Positions 25,153 through 36,995 are shown, numbered from the stretch's first letter. The stretch: 64,000 bases of DNA from Tamarix chinensis (GCA_030549775.1 CM060174.1:55652444-55716443), one strand, 5' to 3'. The notes: generated from the letters alone by a model not told the origin. Program-made: numbers and translations.

Positions 25153-26359
25153 TCATGAATATTTCCATAACCTACTATAGTGCATCAGTGACTCCAAACC
25201 TACTAGATGTTGTTCTTGATTTGGAGGTGGTGTTTTGGACCTAAGGGTTCCTTCGGGTGAGTCAAAGAAGTAGTTGATGACTACTTGATTGATAAAGTGG
25301 GGCTTGGTAAATTTTTCTTCACTTGGCGTAAGGGGGACCTCTACCCTACCACATAGGCTGCTAACTAAGATAGGGTAAAAAATAGGACCCTGAGGCTTTG
25401 TCACTACTAGCTCTACCTGGTCCTGAATGATTTGACAAACATCGATGGTCTGTTTTGTGACCATGTAATAAAGCAGAACCATGTGGTCAAAAAATATAGA
25501 ACGATCGTGAGTGGTGGGTAGCAGTCGACTTCTAAGGATGTAGTACCTGGCTTTAACTTGGGGTAAGAGTCATAGGCTACTACAATGGCAAGCACCATTT
25601 ATGGTGACTTACCGCATTGTTTCGAGGTTGGTAAGGGTGGAGTATATGTCTACTACTAATTCATTAGTAGGTTGTTTATTAATTTGGGTTATTCATTAAT
25701 GTCAAAGGAGGAGAGGCTGTAGAGGTTATTGATTGTGGTGGAAGGTAGGAAACTAACGTTCCACAAACAAATAAAGTTTTTATTTTTCTTTTGGTTTCTA
25801 GATTAATGTAAAATTCTAAGACAACTAGAGGGGAAAACTCAGGATGGTGTTGAAAGAAGGTGTCCTAATGGTGGTGCTTGATCGAGCCAACAAGATATTA
25901 GGGTAGGTGTGGGAGGGAAAATCCTATTTCAAAGTAAAAGTCTCAATTGGCTATAGCATTGAAACCCTCTTGGGCATTACTAAACTAATAAATGGTGAGA
26001 GAGTTGCAGGTTATCTTTAGCAATTTGGTGTGAGGAGTAGAGGAAGGTTTTTCTACATGCTCCCTGATGGATGAGAATTCATCAAATGATATTGAAGATA
26101 GTGGTTGTTTTTTAAGAATCGAGTTTCCTCTCTCGTTAAAGGGGTTGTGCTGCATCTTTGGCAGTAGAACTAGTAGTACATCTTGGCATGGTCGGATTAG
26201 AGGCAGACAACGAGGAGTAAATGGGCATAGATGTGCATGGAGGGATATTTTCTCTTGAGATTGTGAATGTTTAGGTGAAATGGGTGAAATGGGTTGTGCA
26301 ATTAGCTTTTCAAGGTAATCGTTAAGAATGTGATATTCTTGCAATGAGAAGCTACACAA
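25153..26359 (-). pseudogene. Downstream ORF of E2 with a plant retroelement domain (broken)
   Basis: Two open pieces (26359-25985 and 25598-25153, two frames) lie downstream of the integrase end. Around 25820-25750 the minus strand reads LEFYINLETKRK and FVCGTLVSYLP. At 25480-25330 it reads YYMVTKQTIDVCQIIQDQV, then GPIFYPILVSSLCGR and VEVPLTPSEE. This order (EFYxNL, FVRGxxV, IDVGxII, GxxFxPxLISxLCxxxxV) is the domain often annotated as a plant transposon protein in products of large gypsy elements. The biochemical role is unknown. Frame changes show it is dead. It corresponds in position to the ORF-1-like region of E1. Confidence 0.55.
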
Positions 26360-26825
26360 GACCTTTTTCGATATTAGAAGAGGAAAGGAATGGAGTGGAG
26401 TGGCAAAGATGGAGAGGATTGGATGAGACTTAAAAAAAGTGGGCGAAGATGACAGTTTAAAAAGTAGTGTTGGAAAGCCTATGACATATTATAGAGAGAG
26501 TGAGAGGGTTGTATCTACGCATAGGGCAGTCGCCTCACATTGGATACGAATAAATCTTCTTATAGGATAAGAGACATCAACATCTTTCTTCCACAACATG
26601 CGGTGCATGTGCTCTACCTACTTTCCACCTACTCAGTTTCTTAGTAATAAAACCATTGTTAGGGTATGAATGATATAGTGGAATGTTTTTGGGAAATGTT
26701 AAAATTTTTATGAGAATTATAGACAACATGAGTTAAAACAACATGGGAAAAAATTTTAGGTTTCCTCCTATTAGCGCTTGGTTTTGATGCCCTCAGGCTG
26801 ACAACTTGATGAAGACCTATGAGTT

Positions 26826-27235
26826 TCACACGGAAAGTGTTTGAAACTCGCTATTGAAATTTTTGGCTTGATAAGGTATCAATCGATAGCTATTAACCAC
26901 AAAGGTCTCTCCAGTCTTCTTATACTTAAGATCCATAGCTCTGTAGGGATACACCTTGACAATTTCATAGGGTCCAAACCATCTTGATTTCAATTTCCCA
27001 AGGAACAACCTTAACTTTGAATTGTAGAGCAATAACGATTGCCTAGGATAAAACTCTTTTGGCTTTATATGATGGTTATGAAACTTTCTAGTCATTTCCT
27101 TATACAACCAAGCACTATTGAATAAAGAATCTCATAGCTCTTCGAGCATATTCATCAATAACTTTCATTGCATCCTTCCCGTCAGGAGAGATGGTATGCA
27201 ATTTGATTTTCTTACCCTAACAATCCTTTAGTTCA
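26826..27235 (-). pseudogene. pol: Integrase C-terminal fragment of E2
   Basis: The open piece 27107-26826 reads YKEMTRKFHNHHIKPKEFYP, then LLLYNSKLRLFLGKLKSRW and GPYEIVKVYPYRAM, and ends FVVNSYRLIPY: the standard C-terminal domain of Athila-type integrase. Just upstream (about 27170-27130) the DEYARRAMRF string fits the preceding helix. The zinc-binding module and catalytic core that should precede this are absent; RNase H sequence joins it directly near 27200-27235. Confidence 0.8.
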
Positions 27236-27765
27236 ACGTCAAAATCCTACAAAATTAGGATCCATCTTAGCAAATGAGGTTTGGCATCTTTTTTAGCAAG
27301 TATGAAGTGAATAATAGCATGGTTAGTATATACAATCACTTTAGTTCCTAGGAGATAATATTGAAACTAGTCAAATGCAAATACTACTACCAGTAATTCC
27401 TTCTCGATAATGGTTAGTTGAGTTGAGCCACATTGAGTGTCTTATTATCATAATAGATGCTAGGGAAAAACTTGTTCTTCCGTTGTCCTAGAATTGCTCC
27501 TATTACACAATCACTTGCATCACACATTAGTTCAAGGGGTAAGGTCCTGTCATGTCCTACTATAATAAGGGCGTCAATGAGTGCTAACTTTATTAGTTCA
27601 AAAGTAGCCTTACAAAACTCATCAAACTCAAATTTTCTATCCTGTTCGAACAACTAACAATGGGGTTTAGTAGTTTTTGAGAAATCTTTGATATATCATT
27701 AGTTAAATATCACATTTCCTAAAGAACGTCTCACACCCTTGATAGTGGTTGGAGAGGTGTTATCC
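27236..27765 (-). pseudogene. pol: RT connection and RNase H remnant of E2
   Basis: Starting near 27740 the minus strand reads IKGVRRSLGNVIFN and YIKDFSKTTKPHC, the segment just after the RT core. The 27653-27414 piece then reads FEFDEFCKATFELIK, ALIIVGHDRTLPLELMCDAS and ILGQRKNKFF followed by YYDNKTLN, which is Athila-type RNase H. Further on come NHAIIHFILAKKDAKPHLLR and WILIL. The RT core with its YMDD-type motif is missing: the protease-RT linker (ending about 27766) joins directly to the post-RT segment. Confidence 0.8.
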
Positions 27766-28330
27766 TATTCACTGAAGTTATAGGTATGGTAACTTCTAGT
27801 TAAAGGATATGTATCAAACAACCTGGATTCCTCATTAAGTGTACCTACATCAATCCCATCAAAGATAGCTAAATCAGCAATGTTAATTCCTAAACATTCA
27901 TCAAGGTCCTCTTCTGGTAAATTTATTGAGTTGAAAACGTTAAAAGTTATCCACTCCTCGTTGACCCTCATTGTCAGTTCTCATGTCTGTACTTCTATTA
28001 AGGTCATACTAGTAGCCAGTAAAGGCCTACCAAAAATGATAGGAACCTCCTTGTGTGCTTCATGGTCGAGGATTATGAAATCTACTCAGAAAATGAACCA
28101 GCCTACCTTTACTTGCACATCTTCAATCTTTCCTTCATGGTGAACATATGATCGATCAACTAACTATAAGTTGATAGTGGTAAGCCTTTCTCCCCAATAC
28201 TTGGCTTCCTGAAAATGGACATAGGCATAAGATTGATACTAGTGCTAGGGTCACAAACGGACTTACCATAGTACTAATCTCCAACAGAACATTGGCTGGT
28301 GAAATTACTAGGGCCGTGTAATTTTCTAGG
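27766..28330 (-). pseudogene. pol: Aspartic protease and linker of E2
   Basis: The minus strand from about 28270 reads STSINLMPMSIFRK (the family has DLGASINLMP, so the catalytic region is damaged), then EDVQVKVGWFIF, VDFIILDHE, VPIIFGRPLLAT and LTMRVNEEWITFNVF. The open piece 27971-27765 is the following linker (LPEEDLDECLGIN). The expected DLGA is replaced by DPST-like residues, so the protease would be inactive even without the stops. Confidence 0.78.
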
Positions 28331-28699
28331 TAATTTGAGTTATGATATCAAATTACATCCCAGGGTTATTGGTGCCATCTCATATTCACATTGTCTTCTC
28401 TTTCTTGTCAATATTTCCTTTAGAAACTTTGCATAATTAGGCATATATTGGAGTGCATCAACCAATGAGATCTTAATGTGCATTTGTCAGAGAATCTCGA
28501 GGAACTTATCAAACTATTTGTCATATAGTTGTTGTTTAAGGCTCTAAGGGAAATGTGGTGATGGGATAAAATATTTAGGAATGATGGTCCATGATGGCTA
28601 ACCATTCTTTTGTGGCTTGGGTGATGAAGTGGTGTCTTCTTCTAGTTTTCTAGTAGGACTAGTCTATATTTGTGAAGGTGCACAATTTGATCCTCCGTC

Positions 28700-30060
28700 T
28701 ATAGGTTTTATGTTTCTTGCCTATTTGTTAAGGTGTTGCTCTTCCTTACTCTTATTTTATTTTTAGGGAAATGGATTTACATTGAATCTAACCATCTCAT
28801 CTTTGGTTCTCAATGTCATTGAGCAAAGTGCCTAGGGGTCTACTACTCAGGATTGTAGCTAGTTACCCCATTTGATCTTCTAGCGTTCATAGGGAGGTTA
28901 TGTTTCTCTAGAGTGCATTGGTTTTTACCATGTATTCCTTAAGAAGATTTTCTAGAGAGTTAGATTTGCTACATTGAGAATGAGGTTGGTGAGACTGTGG
29001 TTGTTGAGGGTGTTGGGGTTGAGGTTCGTAATAGCATTGTTGGTGGTATTAGTTAGTTGGGTTTTGCACATTACCTTAATTAGACTAAGAAAATTTACAT
29101 TGTTGTCTCTAGGATGGGTGGTAATGTTTACTATATGGTTGTTGTAAGTTTCTTGATTGATTTCCCATGCAATATATCAACAATGAATTTGCTGGACATT
29201 TACCAAATTGATGACCTTCTCCACAATACACGTAGGATACTATGGTCATTGAGGTAGTTAGATGCTCCTCTATTCTCTATACCTATGAGTTAGTGGGAGA
29301 AACATTTTTCAATAAGTTAGACATAGATGATACCTCTACTCTTAAAGCTATGATAGCATCTACTTCGAATGCTCCTGCTACTCTTACCTAGTGGTTGTTT
29401 CTAGAACTACCCACTATTGGTTGCTATGTTCTCAATGATCTTATAGGCCTAATCATAGGTTTCACTCAGCAAGGTGCCATTAACTAAGGCATCTACTAAG
29501 GTTCGTGTCTGAGGGTTTAGTCCATGGTAGAATGTTTCTATTTGCAAACAATAAGGGATTCCATTATTTGGGCATTTCCTTAGTAAATCCTTAAACCTCT
29601 CCCATGCATCGTGAAGTGTTTCATCTTATTCTTGTAAAAATATTATAATTTTATGCCTAAGTTTAGCATTTTTGTTGAGAGGGAAATAACGCATGATAAA
29701 TGTTTGAACAAAGTCATCGCATGAGGTGATTGAACCAATTGGTAGTGAAGTCAAAAACTCCTTCGCATGGTCTCTTAGGATATAAGGGAAAAACTTAAGT
29801 CACAAGGATGTTTTTGGAATTTCCTTAATTTTGAAGTTGTCACTAACTTCCATAAAAGCTCTAAGATGAAGGTGTGGTCTTTGATTGGTTGGCTACTAAA
29901 TTACTCTATGGTCTGTAGCATGTGGAACATGATAGGCTTGAGTTCAAATTTATGGGCTTGGATTTCTAGATGGGCTATAGTAGGGTCAAGGTGGTATTAT
30001 ATTGGCATAGCAAAATCTATAATTTCTCCATTACGATCATCACCTATGGTTCAAGCTCCC
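28700..30060 (-). pseudogene. gag: Gag remnant of E2
   Basis: Landmarks in order: HKFELKPIMFHMLQ (about 29950), LSFSLIS-type capsid core, KEFLTSLPIGSITS (about 29740), NKNAKLRHKI, ETLHDAWERFKDLLRKCPNN (about 29600) and TFYHGLNPQTRTLVDALVNG. A zinc knuckle near 29240-29195 reads YVYCGEGHQFGKCP, with the first Cys changed to Tyr. Last come SLENLLKEYMVKTNAL and the DQMGxLATxL helix near 28900-28820. This is the typical plant gypsy gag with capsid, one CCHC knuckle and a C-terminal helix. Multiple stops. Confidence 0.85.
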
Positions 30061-30435
30061 ATTCCCATAGGGATTGTGTTAATGTGAGGGGTAAGATCAC
30101 TGGTAATCCTGCCCTCTAATTTGGTTGTGGCACAAGCAGTTCATTTTTTTCCATTTTCATGTTGTTATTAGCATAAATGAATCTTGTTGCAAGAATTTCC
30201 TAAAGTTGATCCTTCTCCTTAATATTTTTGTTGATGCAATCTACTTGATTCCTCCCTACGGTGCTCCCAATTTCTAAATGCATTGGTAATAGGGCGATCT
30301 AGTCAATTATTGTCATGCAAGTGGTATTCCTTTAAAAATAAAAGAAACTAAAGATTAAAAAAATCTAATGTTAGTTGTGTACTTAGAATTCCATAGAATT
30401 CTATCCTTTAGTATGTAGCATTTCTCAAAATTTAA
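30061..30435 (-). other. Leader between PBS and gag of E2
   Basis: This is an untranslated leader by position, with no recognisable feature. The plus-strand open frame at 29866-30087 is an antisense shadow of gag. Confidence 0.5.
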
Positions 30436-30455
30436 TCCTCGGCAACAGTGCTACA
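30436..30455 (-). promoter_or_regulatory. Primer binding site of E2 (tRNA-Asp type, mutated)
   Basis: The minus strand reads TGTAGCACTGTTGCCGAGGA. The usual Athila-type site is TGGCGCCGTTGCCGGGGA, so about four or five transitions separate them. It lies directly next to the LTR end, where the tRNA primer starts minus-strand DNA synthesis. Confidence 0.7.
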
Positions 30456-30459
30456 ACCT

Positions 30460-31864
30460 TGGTGTGTTCTTGGTTCAACAATAATTTATAAGGTAATAAA
30501 ATGCAGCACAACACAATCATGCAAGTATACACAATCGATCCAAGTAATATATTGATTAGTAAGTATCATTCGCATTAGGACTCAAATGAAATATTCTCTT
30601 CTAATGTCAAGTGTTTGGTGGAATTGACTATATGAAGAAATATTGGAAGGTGGACAATGAAGATGCAAAGAAGTAATTGATCACTTAGGATTTTACAAAT
30701 ATCAACACGAGATAAAATAATATTAAAAATGAAATGAGAAGGTGGAATTGTTAGAGGGATATTACTTACCACTAAATGCATGCACCCTTTAAGAGTTCAT
30801 AGACTGCCTAGCTCAAGCGATATTAATCCCTCTAGACTCACTAGATTAAACTCAGTGGTGAAATATACTCTAAAGTTGTCTCTATCACATTGTATGGGCC
30901 AAGGCAATGTCATGGAGTGAGTTTCTGAGGATTAATAACAAGTTCACTTCACTTTTTTGTGCTAACCTTATCACCACACATCATCATAAATTATGTTCAT
31001 TATCATAGTTGATACAAAAACTAGACGAGTCCTGAATGTGGCCAACATTCAACAAATTAACAAACGAAGCTCAACAAAATGAAATATCATTCAAACCAAA
31101 CATGAATACAATGTCACTGTTTACTGCAAAAAAGGTTACTCAATCCTTTCTCTCACCAAGGAGATTATCTAATGCTAAACCTCCTCCAAGCAAACAAGAA
31201 AGTAGTGAAGAGAAAAACGGGAAGGGATAGTGAAAATTATGGTAATCCACCCCTTATCTAACCTAATCTCTCCTTCTTCTTTTTCCTCCCTCTGTATATC
31301 CTGCTGAAACTATTCTTCTTCTACCTTTTTTCTTCTAATTCCTCATTTCTATATATTTTTCTCCCCCTTCCTCCTCCTCCATTCTAAGTCCAAAGGGTAT
31401 TTATAGAGTGCATAATGTGTAGGTTGGGATAGGTCTCATCTGGTACAGCATTAGGTGGTTGTACCCTATAATGTTCCCCTAGTGAATACTATAAAACTCA
31501 AAGATTTGGGTCTCCTTCTTCTCATTGGCACTATAGAACATTGATGGAAACCTGGGAGGCAAACTCGGTAGTCTTGGCAGGGTGAGGATATTGTTCAATA
31601 AGCAAAGTTGCAACCATCCCTACACATAGTTTGTAACCTGGTGAGTAAAAGGTAATAAGTTTATGAGTTGTCATGAGAGTGCAAGTTCTATAACTTCTTA
31701 GGATATTAAAGCTCTTTTTAGATTAAACTCAACAGAGTCATGTGAGATCTCAAACGGTGGAAATTTTGTTGAGAAACACACCTTAGGACTCCCTCATGTG
31801 GAAAAAATCATACATATAATAGTACTCTCAAGGTACGTTAATTTGCACAAATCAACTCATATCA
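30460..31864 (-). repeat. 5' LTR of E2 (about 1.4 kb)
   Basis: On the minus strand it begins TGATATGAGTTGATTTGTGC at 31864, where E3 RT homology stops, and ends next to the PBS near 30460. The exact CA end is uncertain by a few bases. Short open frames inside (30575-30781, 31036-31230) show no family resemblance. No matching 3' LTR is recognisable to the left. Confidence 0.65.
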
Positions 31865-32435
31865 TTACCAAGGAAAGGAAGAAGAATTTCATTCATTAGT
31901 CTCATGAAAGAACTAGGTGCACTAGACAAACCAAAAGGTATAACAATACATTCATAAAGACAATATTTAGTTTTAAAGGCCATATTCCCCTCATGCTCTT
32001 TCCTAATCCTCATTTGATGATAACCACTTCTTCAGTCAATTTTGGAAAACACAGGTGCACCACAAAGCTAATCAAGCATGTATTCCAATCTATGAAGAGG
32101 AAATCTATAATTGATACTTATATTATTTAAGTCACTAGAATATATACACATGTGCTACGTACCATATTTCATAGGAACTAGCAAAGCAAGTATACAACAA
32201 CAACTCATACTTTCTTTCACATAACCTTTATCTACCAGCTCTTGTATTTGTCTTTTTTAATTCATTAGCTTCTTCTAGATAACATTTATAAGTAGTTTAT
32301 TAGGTGAAGGTATTCCAAAAATTGAATTTGTAGCATACTCTATACCTCTAATAGGTGGCAGTCCATGAGGTAAGTTATCACGTAATGCATCATTATATTC
32401 ATCAAGTAATCTAATAAGGTTTGAATTGCAAGAAT
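31865..32435 (-). pseudogene. pol: Linker and N-terminal RT of E3
   Basis: Reading down from 32435: [86 protein letters not shown], then [20 protein letters not shown] and [16 protein letters not shown]. This is a nearly complete set of RT fingers/palm landmarks up to just before the YxDD centre, which is cut off at the E2 LTR boundary (31864/31865). Several stops are present. The YHQ...KTK segment is intact here and serves as a reference for the deletion seen in E5. Confidence 0.85.
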
Positions 32436-32440
32436 GGTTC
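32436..32440. repeat. Target-site duplication GGTTC, left copy of LTR B
   Basis: GGTTC directly precedes the TG of LTR B. Confidence 0.9.
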
Positions 32441-32764
32441 TGTAATCCCCCAAAAATTTCAAAAATATATTTTTTAATAAATAACTTTATTTGACATAAA
32501 ATTAGCCTGTAAAATTATTTATTTCAATTATTTTATAGATTTTAGAGTATGTAAATTTGGATAAAAGTATTTAATAAATTAAAAATAAATATTTTGCTAT
32601 TTATCATATTATTTTATTTAAATAGTTTTCCAAAACTAATATTTTACCAACTTTATCCTTTTTAAACTAAAATATTAGATTATAATAAATTATATTCTTG
32701 AATTAAATAATTTACCAATAATATTATATTTTACGATTTTATAAATTAAATTAAATCATTTTTC

Positions 32765-33950
32765 CTATTGTTCCATTCCCTTTTTGCCCTTTTTCCCTTT
32801 CTTCTTTTCTTTTTTCTTTTTTCTTTTTTTTTTCTCTTCCTCCCTCGGGCTGCCTCGCCAGGCCAGCCCTCTCCCTGCAAAAAGGGCCTTCGGCCCACCT
32901 CCCCCTTCTCTCCCTCGCGCGCCGCCCAGCACACCAGCCCGCCCTCCTTTCTTTTGCCCCTGGACCGGCCGACTCCCTTCTTTTTCTACGCCGGTCCAGC
33001 CGCCAGTCCCTTTCTTCTTCCTCCTCCCACTCTCGACTCTCTTTTCTGCCATTGTCGAGCGTCGGCCGCCACCCTGCACCTACCACCACCACCTGCTCCC
33101 TCTCCCTCTCTCTTCCCCCATCGTTTTCCTTCCCTTTTCGAGCCAAACCAGCCCTGGACCACACCCCGCGTGCCCTTGTTTCTTTCCCCCTTCTTCCCTG
33201 TCTTCCCCTGCCACCCGACCACCACCTGCCACTTGCAGCAACGATTGCCGGCCAGCCCTGCCCCTCTCTTCTCCCTCTTGTTTTTCTTCATCTCCCAAGC
33301 CCCTCATTCGCACATTTTTTTGAGCCTATCACCCTTCCCTGAGCTCCCTTTTCTCTCCTTCCTTCTCCCTCCATTCTCCTCCACGTTTTCTTATCACCGC
33401 CGCCCACCGTCGCCTGAACCACCTCGCCCAGCCCCTACGCCGCCCTCTGCCACCACCTACTACCACCCTGCACCACCACACAGCCCCTTCGAGCCCTACA
33501 CTCCCTTCCTTCTCGACCCCTTTTCTTTTCTCCCCAGTTTTTTTCCCTTACCGCCAAGCCACCTGCAACCGCCTCTACCACCACCTTCCGGCCACCTCTG
33601 CCGCCACCTAACCCACCATTCGACACCCTGCAACCCCCTCTACAACCGCCATGCCTTAGTTGACCGAAACCAACTCTTGCACCCCTCCATTTTCCCCTCT
33701 CCTTTTCCTTCCTTCACAACCCCTTTCCCTCAACCCATCTTGGCAGCCACCTTCGCCGCCTCTTTGCCACCGTCTCCGCCGCCTTGAGCCACCTTGAAAC
33801 CACCCTTAGCCTCCACCTACAACCCCTCTTCACTTCTGCACCATTCCCCTGCCTTGAAACCTCCCCCAACCACCTTCTTTTCTAGCCTAAATACCCTAAC
33901 CCGAAAATAATGGATTTTTCTCCCTTCACCCTCTTTGAGCCCTTTTCTCC
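32765..33950 (+). other. Pyrimidine/C-rich block of LTR B
   Basis: About 1.2 kb of almost pure pyrimidine on the plus strand. It creates the longest open frame in the window (32768-33787, 339 codons), composed mostly of Pro, Ser, Phe, Leu and His without domain structure. I do not consider it a gene. The block precedes the CTCACGCTGC hairpin. Confidence 0.75.
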
Positions 33951-33968
33951 CCATGATTATGCATGAAA

Positions 33969-33992
33969 CTCACGCTGCTCATGCAGTGTGAG
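33969..33992. promoter_or_regulatory. Conserved hairpin CTCACGCTGC in LTR B
   Basis: CTCACGCTGC, loop TCAT, then GCAGTGTGAG: 9 of 10 standard base pairs, the tenth a G-T wobble. It marks the switch from the pyrimidine-rich block to AT-rich sequence, as in the D LTRs. Confidence 0.65.
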
Positions 33993-34140
33993 CTCCCCCT
34001 TGTTTTGAAACTCATTTGGTTAAGTTTTGAGGTATATACATATTTAATTAAAGTGTATTATTATTAAATAAATTTGTTTTATAAAGTTTTATCCTTTTTA
34101 ACTTCTTATTTCTAACAAATATGATGGATATAATTTTTAG

Positions 34141-34192
34141 GTGTTGAGTTGCTAATTATGCTTGGTAAGATTTGATGTTTTGCGGGATTAAG
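34141..34192 (+). promoter_or_regulatory. Exon-like module in LTR B
   Basis: TAATTTTTAG|GTG (acceptor-like) is followed 52 bases on by GGATTAAG|GTAACCG (donor-like). The GGTAACCGTTA string after it is shared with D1. Confidence 0.35.
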
Positions 34193-34609
34193 GTAACCGT
34201 TAATCCTCCCTTAAATATATGGAAAAACGCATGCTAGCACATTTAGGGTTTGGTATGATTTTATGCATGTTTTGTATGCTTAGCATGATATGTATATGGT
34301 TTCTTATATTGTTTGATAAAAAGAAAAAGCATGATAACTTTTGTGCCATATGTAGGTATGTTAAATAAAGAAGGAGTTTGAATATGGACAGAAATGTTAA
34401 ATACTTGTTTATGATGTATCATGTTGCTAATGCATGAATGATGTTATTGTTTAACGGTATTTTAGTAATTATGCTTATGAGGTATATAAATCAATGTGTG
34501 TAGTTGCTAATGAGTATTATGTTGAAAAATGACAAGTTGGTGGACTTAGATGATAAACATGAATTATTAATATCATTACTTTATGTAGTGTTAGTGAATT
34601 CATAAAAAT

Positions 34610-35690
34610 GGTGAATAAAGGGGTTGAATGGAAATTTTATAAGCGAAAAGGGTATTTCGGTAACTTTTGAGATAAAAGAATAATATGGTAATTTTATGAT
34701 TAAATGGCCAAATGATAATTTACAAGTAAAGGATAAAATTGTAAGTTGTGAGAAAGAAGGGTAAAATGGTAATTTTGGAAGTAGGGGTAAAATAGTAATT
34801 TTGGATGAAGGAGGCCATTAGGGTAATTTTTCAAGTAAAAGGGCATTATGGTAATTTTTGGAGGTAGAGGGGCAAAATCGTAATTTCATAAGTAAAGGGT
34901 AATATGGTAAATTTTATAAGTGAATGGTGAAGTGGTAATTTATAAGTAAAGGGGTAATATGGTAATTTAGAAAAGAAGGGCAAAATGGTAATTATGTAAG
35001 GAAAGATAAAGATGGTAATCTTGGATGTGAAGGGGGTAAAATAGTAATTTGTAAAGTAATAGATGTATGGTGGTAATTTTCATAAATAAAAGGATATTAT
35101 GGTAAAATTGGATGTAAGGGTAAAAGGGTAATTTTGAAGTTAAGAGGATATTTATGGTAAACTTGGGAATAGGGGTAACTTGGTAATTATGATAACGATG
35201 AAAGATAATTTAGTAATTAAATTATGATTGTAGAAGGGCAATTGGATAAGTATGATACTATAGATGGTAATTTGGTAAATTAACCAATTAAGGGGCATTA
35301 TGGTAATTTTAATAATGGAGAAGGGCAATTTACTGAATTATCTAACTAAAGGGGTAAATCGGTAATTTAAGCGTCTAAAGGATAAAGTGATAATTATTTA
35401 ACCAACTAAAGGGGCAAAATAGTAATCATGATAATGAAGGAGGGTAATTTAGTAATTTATCCAACTCAAGGGCAGTTTTGTAATTATAACGAAGGAGAAG
35501 GGTGATTTGGTAATATAACCAACCAAATGGGAAATATGATAAGTGTAGTAATTATGAGGGGTGAATGGTGATCTAAAAAGTGTATGAGATAATTTGGTAA
35601 TCTAAATTGGACAAAGGGTAATATGGTAATTTATCAAGTAAGGAATGGATACTTAGCAATTATATAAGTAAGGGGTTAAGGAGTAATTTG
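34610..35690. repeat. Degenerate GGTAATTTT minisatellite in LTR B
   Basis: About 1.1 kb of irregular units of roughly 30-40 bp. Each has the form AAGGGGTAAAATGGTAATTTT plus a short AT-rich linker, around 30 units by eye. Single related motifs (AAGGGCAAAATGGTCATTT, AGGGTATTTTGGTC) occur at dispersed places in the D and C LTRs, so the array looks like a local expansion of an ancestral LTR motif. Confidence 0.75.
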
Positions 35691-36339
35691 TACCTAACAT
35701 ATTGTTATGATTGTGGGACATTATAATATGATTCAAATAATACTGATTAATCAAGTAAGAGTATTTGATAATTAGTATGGCCTTAATGGTTTCTCTGTGA
35801 TATCCTGGATAATCATTTGAATAAGAAATGACTAATGATATCAGAACGATTGAAAGTGAATAAGTATCTGATTACCGTGCTTTTCGTGATCACCTTAATT
35901 AAGACACTATTACTTAAAGTGAAAGATCTCAAGATCGGGAATGGTGACTCATTAAGGGTCGCTACCCTAAGGACGTGGTTTAGTCCATGATTATTCTGGT
36001 ATTTGCTGGTGTGCCTTTGTGCCCCAGCCAGGCCCTATATCTTACTCTCTCTAGCTGTACGGACCTAGTTAGGGGGTATGCATACTTATGGATTAGGTGT
36101 CCTTGTTGGTAGGGTACTGAGTTAGCTTTATGCACCAGTACAACCAGGGTACCTTTGCGTCCTTGGGTTCATAGTTGAAGGGTACTGAGTAGCTGATATG
36201 CACCGGTACGACCGGTGTATCTTTGTGTCCCGGGTTATCAATCTCCCATTCGAGGCAAATAAATATGATTGATGTGTTGATTAAAGAAAAGGAAAGATAC
36301 TATTATTGAAAGTGGAATATTAATGAGCCAGGCCCAGAT

Positions 36340-36815
36340 GATTATGATATTGAGTACCGGTCTACCGGTTATAATAGTGGTCCAGGAGCGTGTTGCCCTG
36401 GTATAAGATATTGAGTACCGGTCCATCGGATATAATAGTGGTCCAGGAGCGTGTTGCCCTGGTATGTGATTATGAGTACCGGTCCACTGGTTATAATAGT
36501 GGCCAGGAGTGTTGTGCCCTGGATGATGATTTTATATATTCCGGTCCACCGGTTAAAATAGTGGGGGTCCCGAACTCAATAAAATCAGTTATGTTTGTGA
36601 ATAAGGTTATGGAAAAATACTAATCACTTATAGTGGAACACCATGTGAGTCGGGGCCAGACCGGTCCACCAGCAAATAATAGTGGTCAGGTGTGTTCTGC
36701 CCTGTGTGTTTACCTTCCGGTCCACCGGCAATAATAGTGGTCAGAGGCGTTCTGCCCTGTGTGTTGACTTCCGGTCCACCGACTATAATAGTGGGGTTCT
36801 CGCACGCACATGGAT
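36340..36815. repeat. CCGGTCCACCGG-type tandem modules in LTR B
   Basis: Seven units in two groups (36353-36575 and 36656-36815). Each has the form ACCGGTCCACCGG, ATAATAGTGG, CAGGAGCGTGTTGCCCTGG. Each group ends in a terminal unit running into GTGGGG and a TTCTCGCACGCACATGG-like or GTCCCGAACTC-like tail. The layout is the same as in LTR A. Confidence 0.8.
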
Positions 36816-36995
36816 ATAAAATATGATATTGATTGAATGATGATGGAATAATGGCTTAAGGCCCAAAGTATCGATCGTGATTTATGAATTATTATGCATG
36901 TTATTGTTATGTGTGCACCTCTCATTATTTATGTGTGTAGCTTGCATTGTGTACTGTATACGGGCCTGTCTTTAAGTATGGTATTAAAGGGTTAC

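Larger units (their letters stand above)
24000..31864 (-). mobile_element. Second Athila-like Ty3/gypsy element E2, internally deleted
   Basis: Minus-strand order: 5' LTR (30460-31864), PBS (30436-30455), gag, protease, linker, RNase H, integrase C-terminus, downstream ORF, polypurine-like tract (24615-24624). Almost all of RT and the integrase core are missing. The LTR start (TGATATGAG at 31864) abuts an RT frame of E3 exactly, so E2 appears to have inserted into E3. The 3' LTR is not recognisable; the left limit given is approximate. Confidence 0.75.

Noticed and set aside
32768..33787. Longest open frame in the window (339 codons, plus strand), a possible proline-rich protein
   Set aside because: It lies wholly in the C/T-rich block of solo LTR B. 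Composition is low-complexity Pro/Ser/Phe/His, overlapping frames on both strands are equally open, and it is not conserved in LTRs A, C or D.
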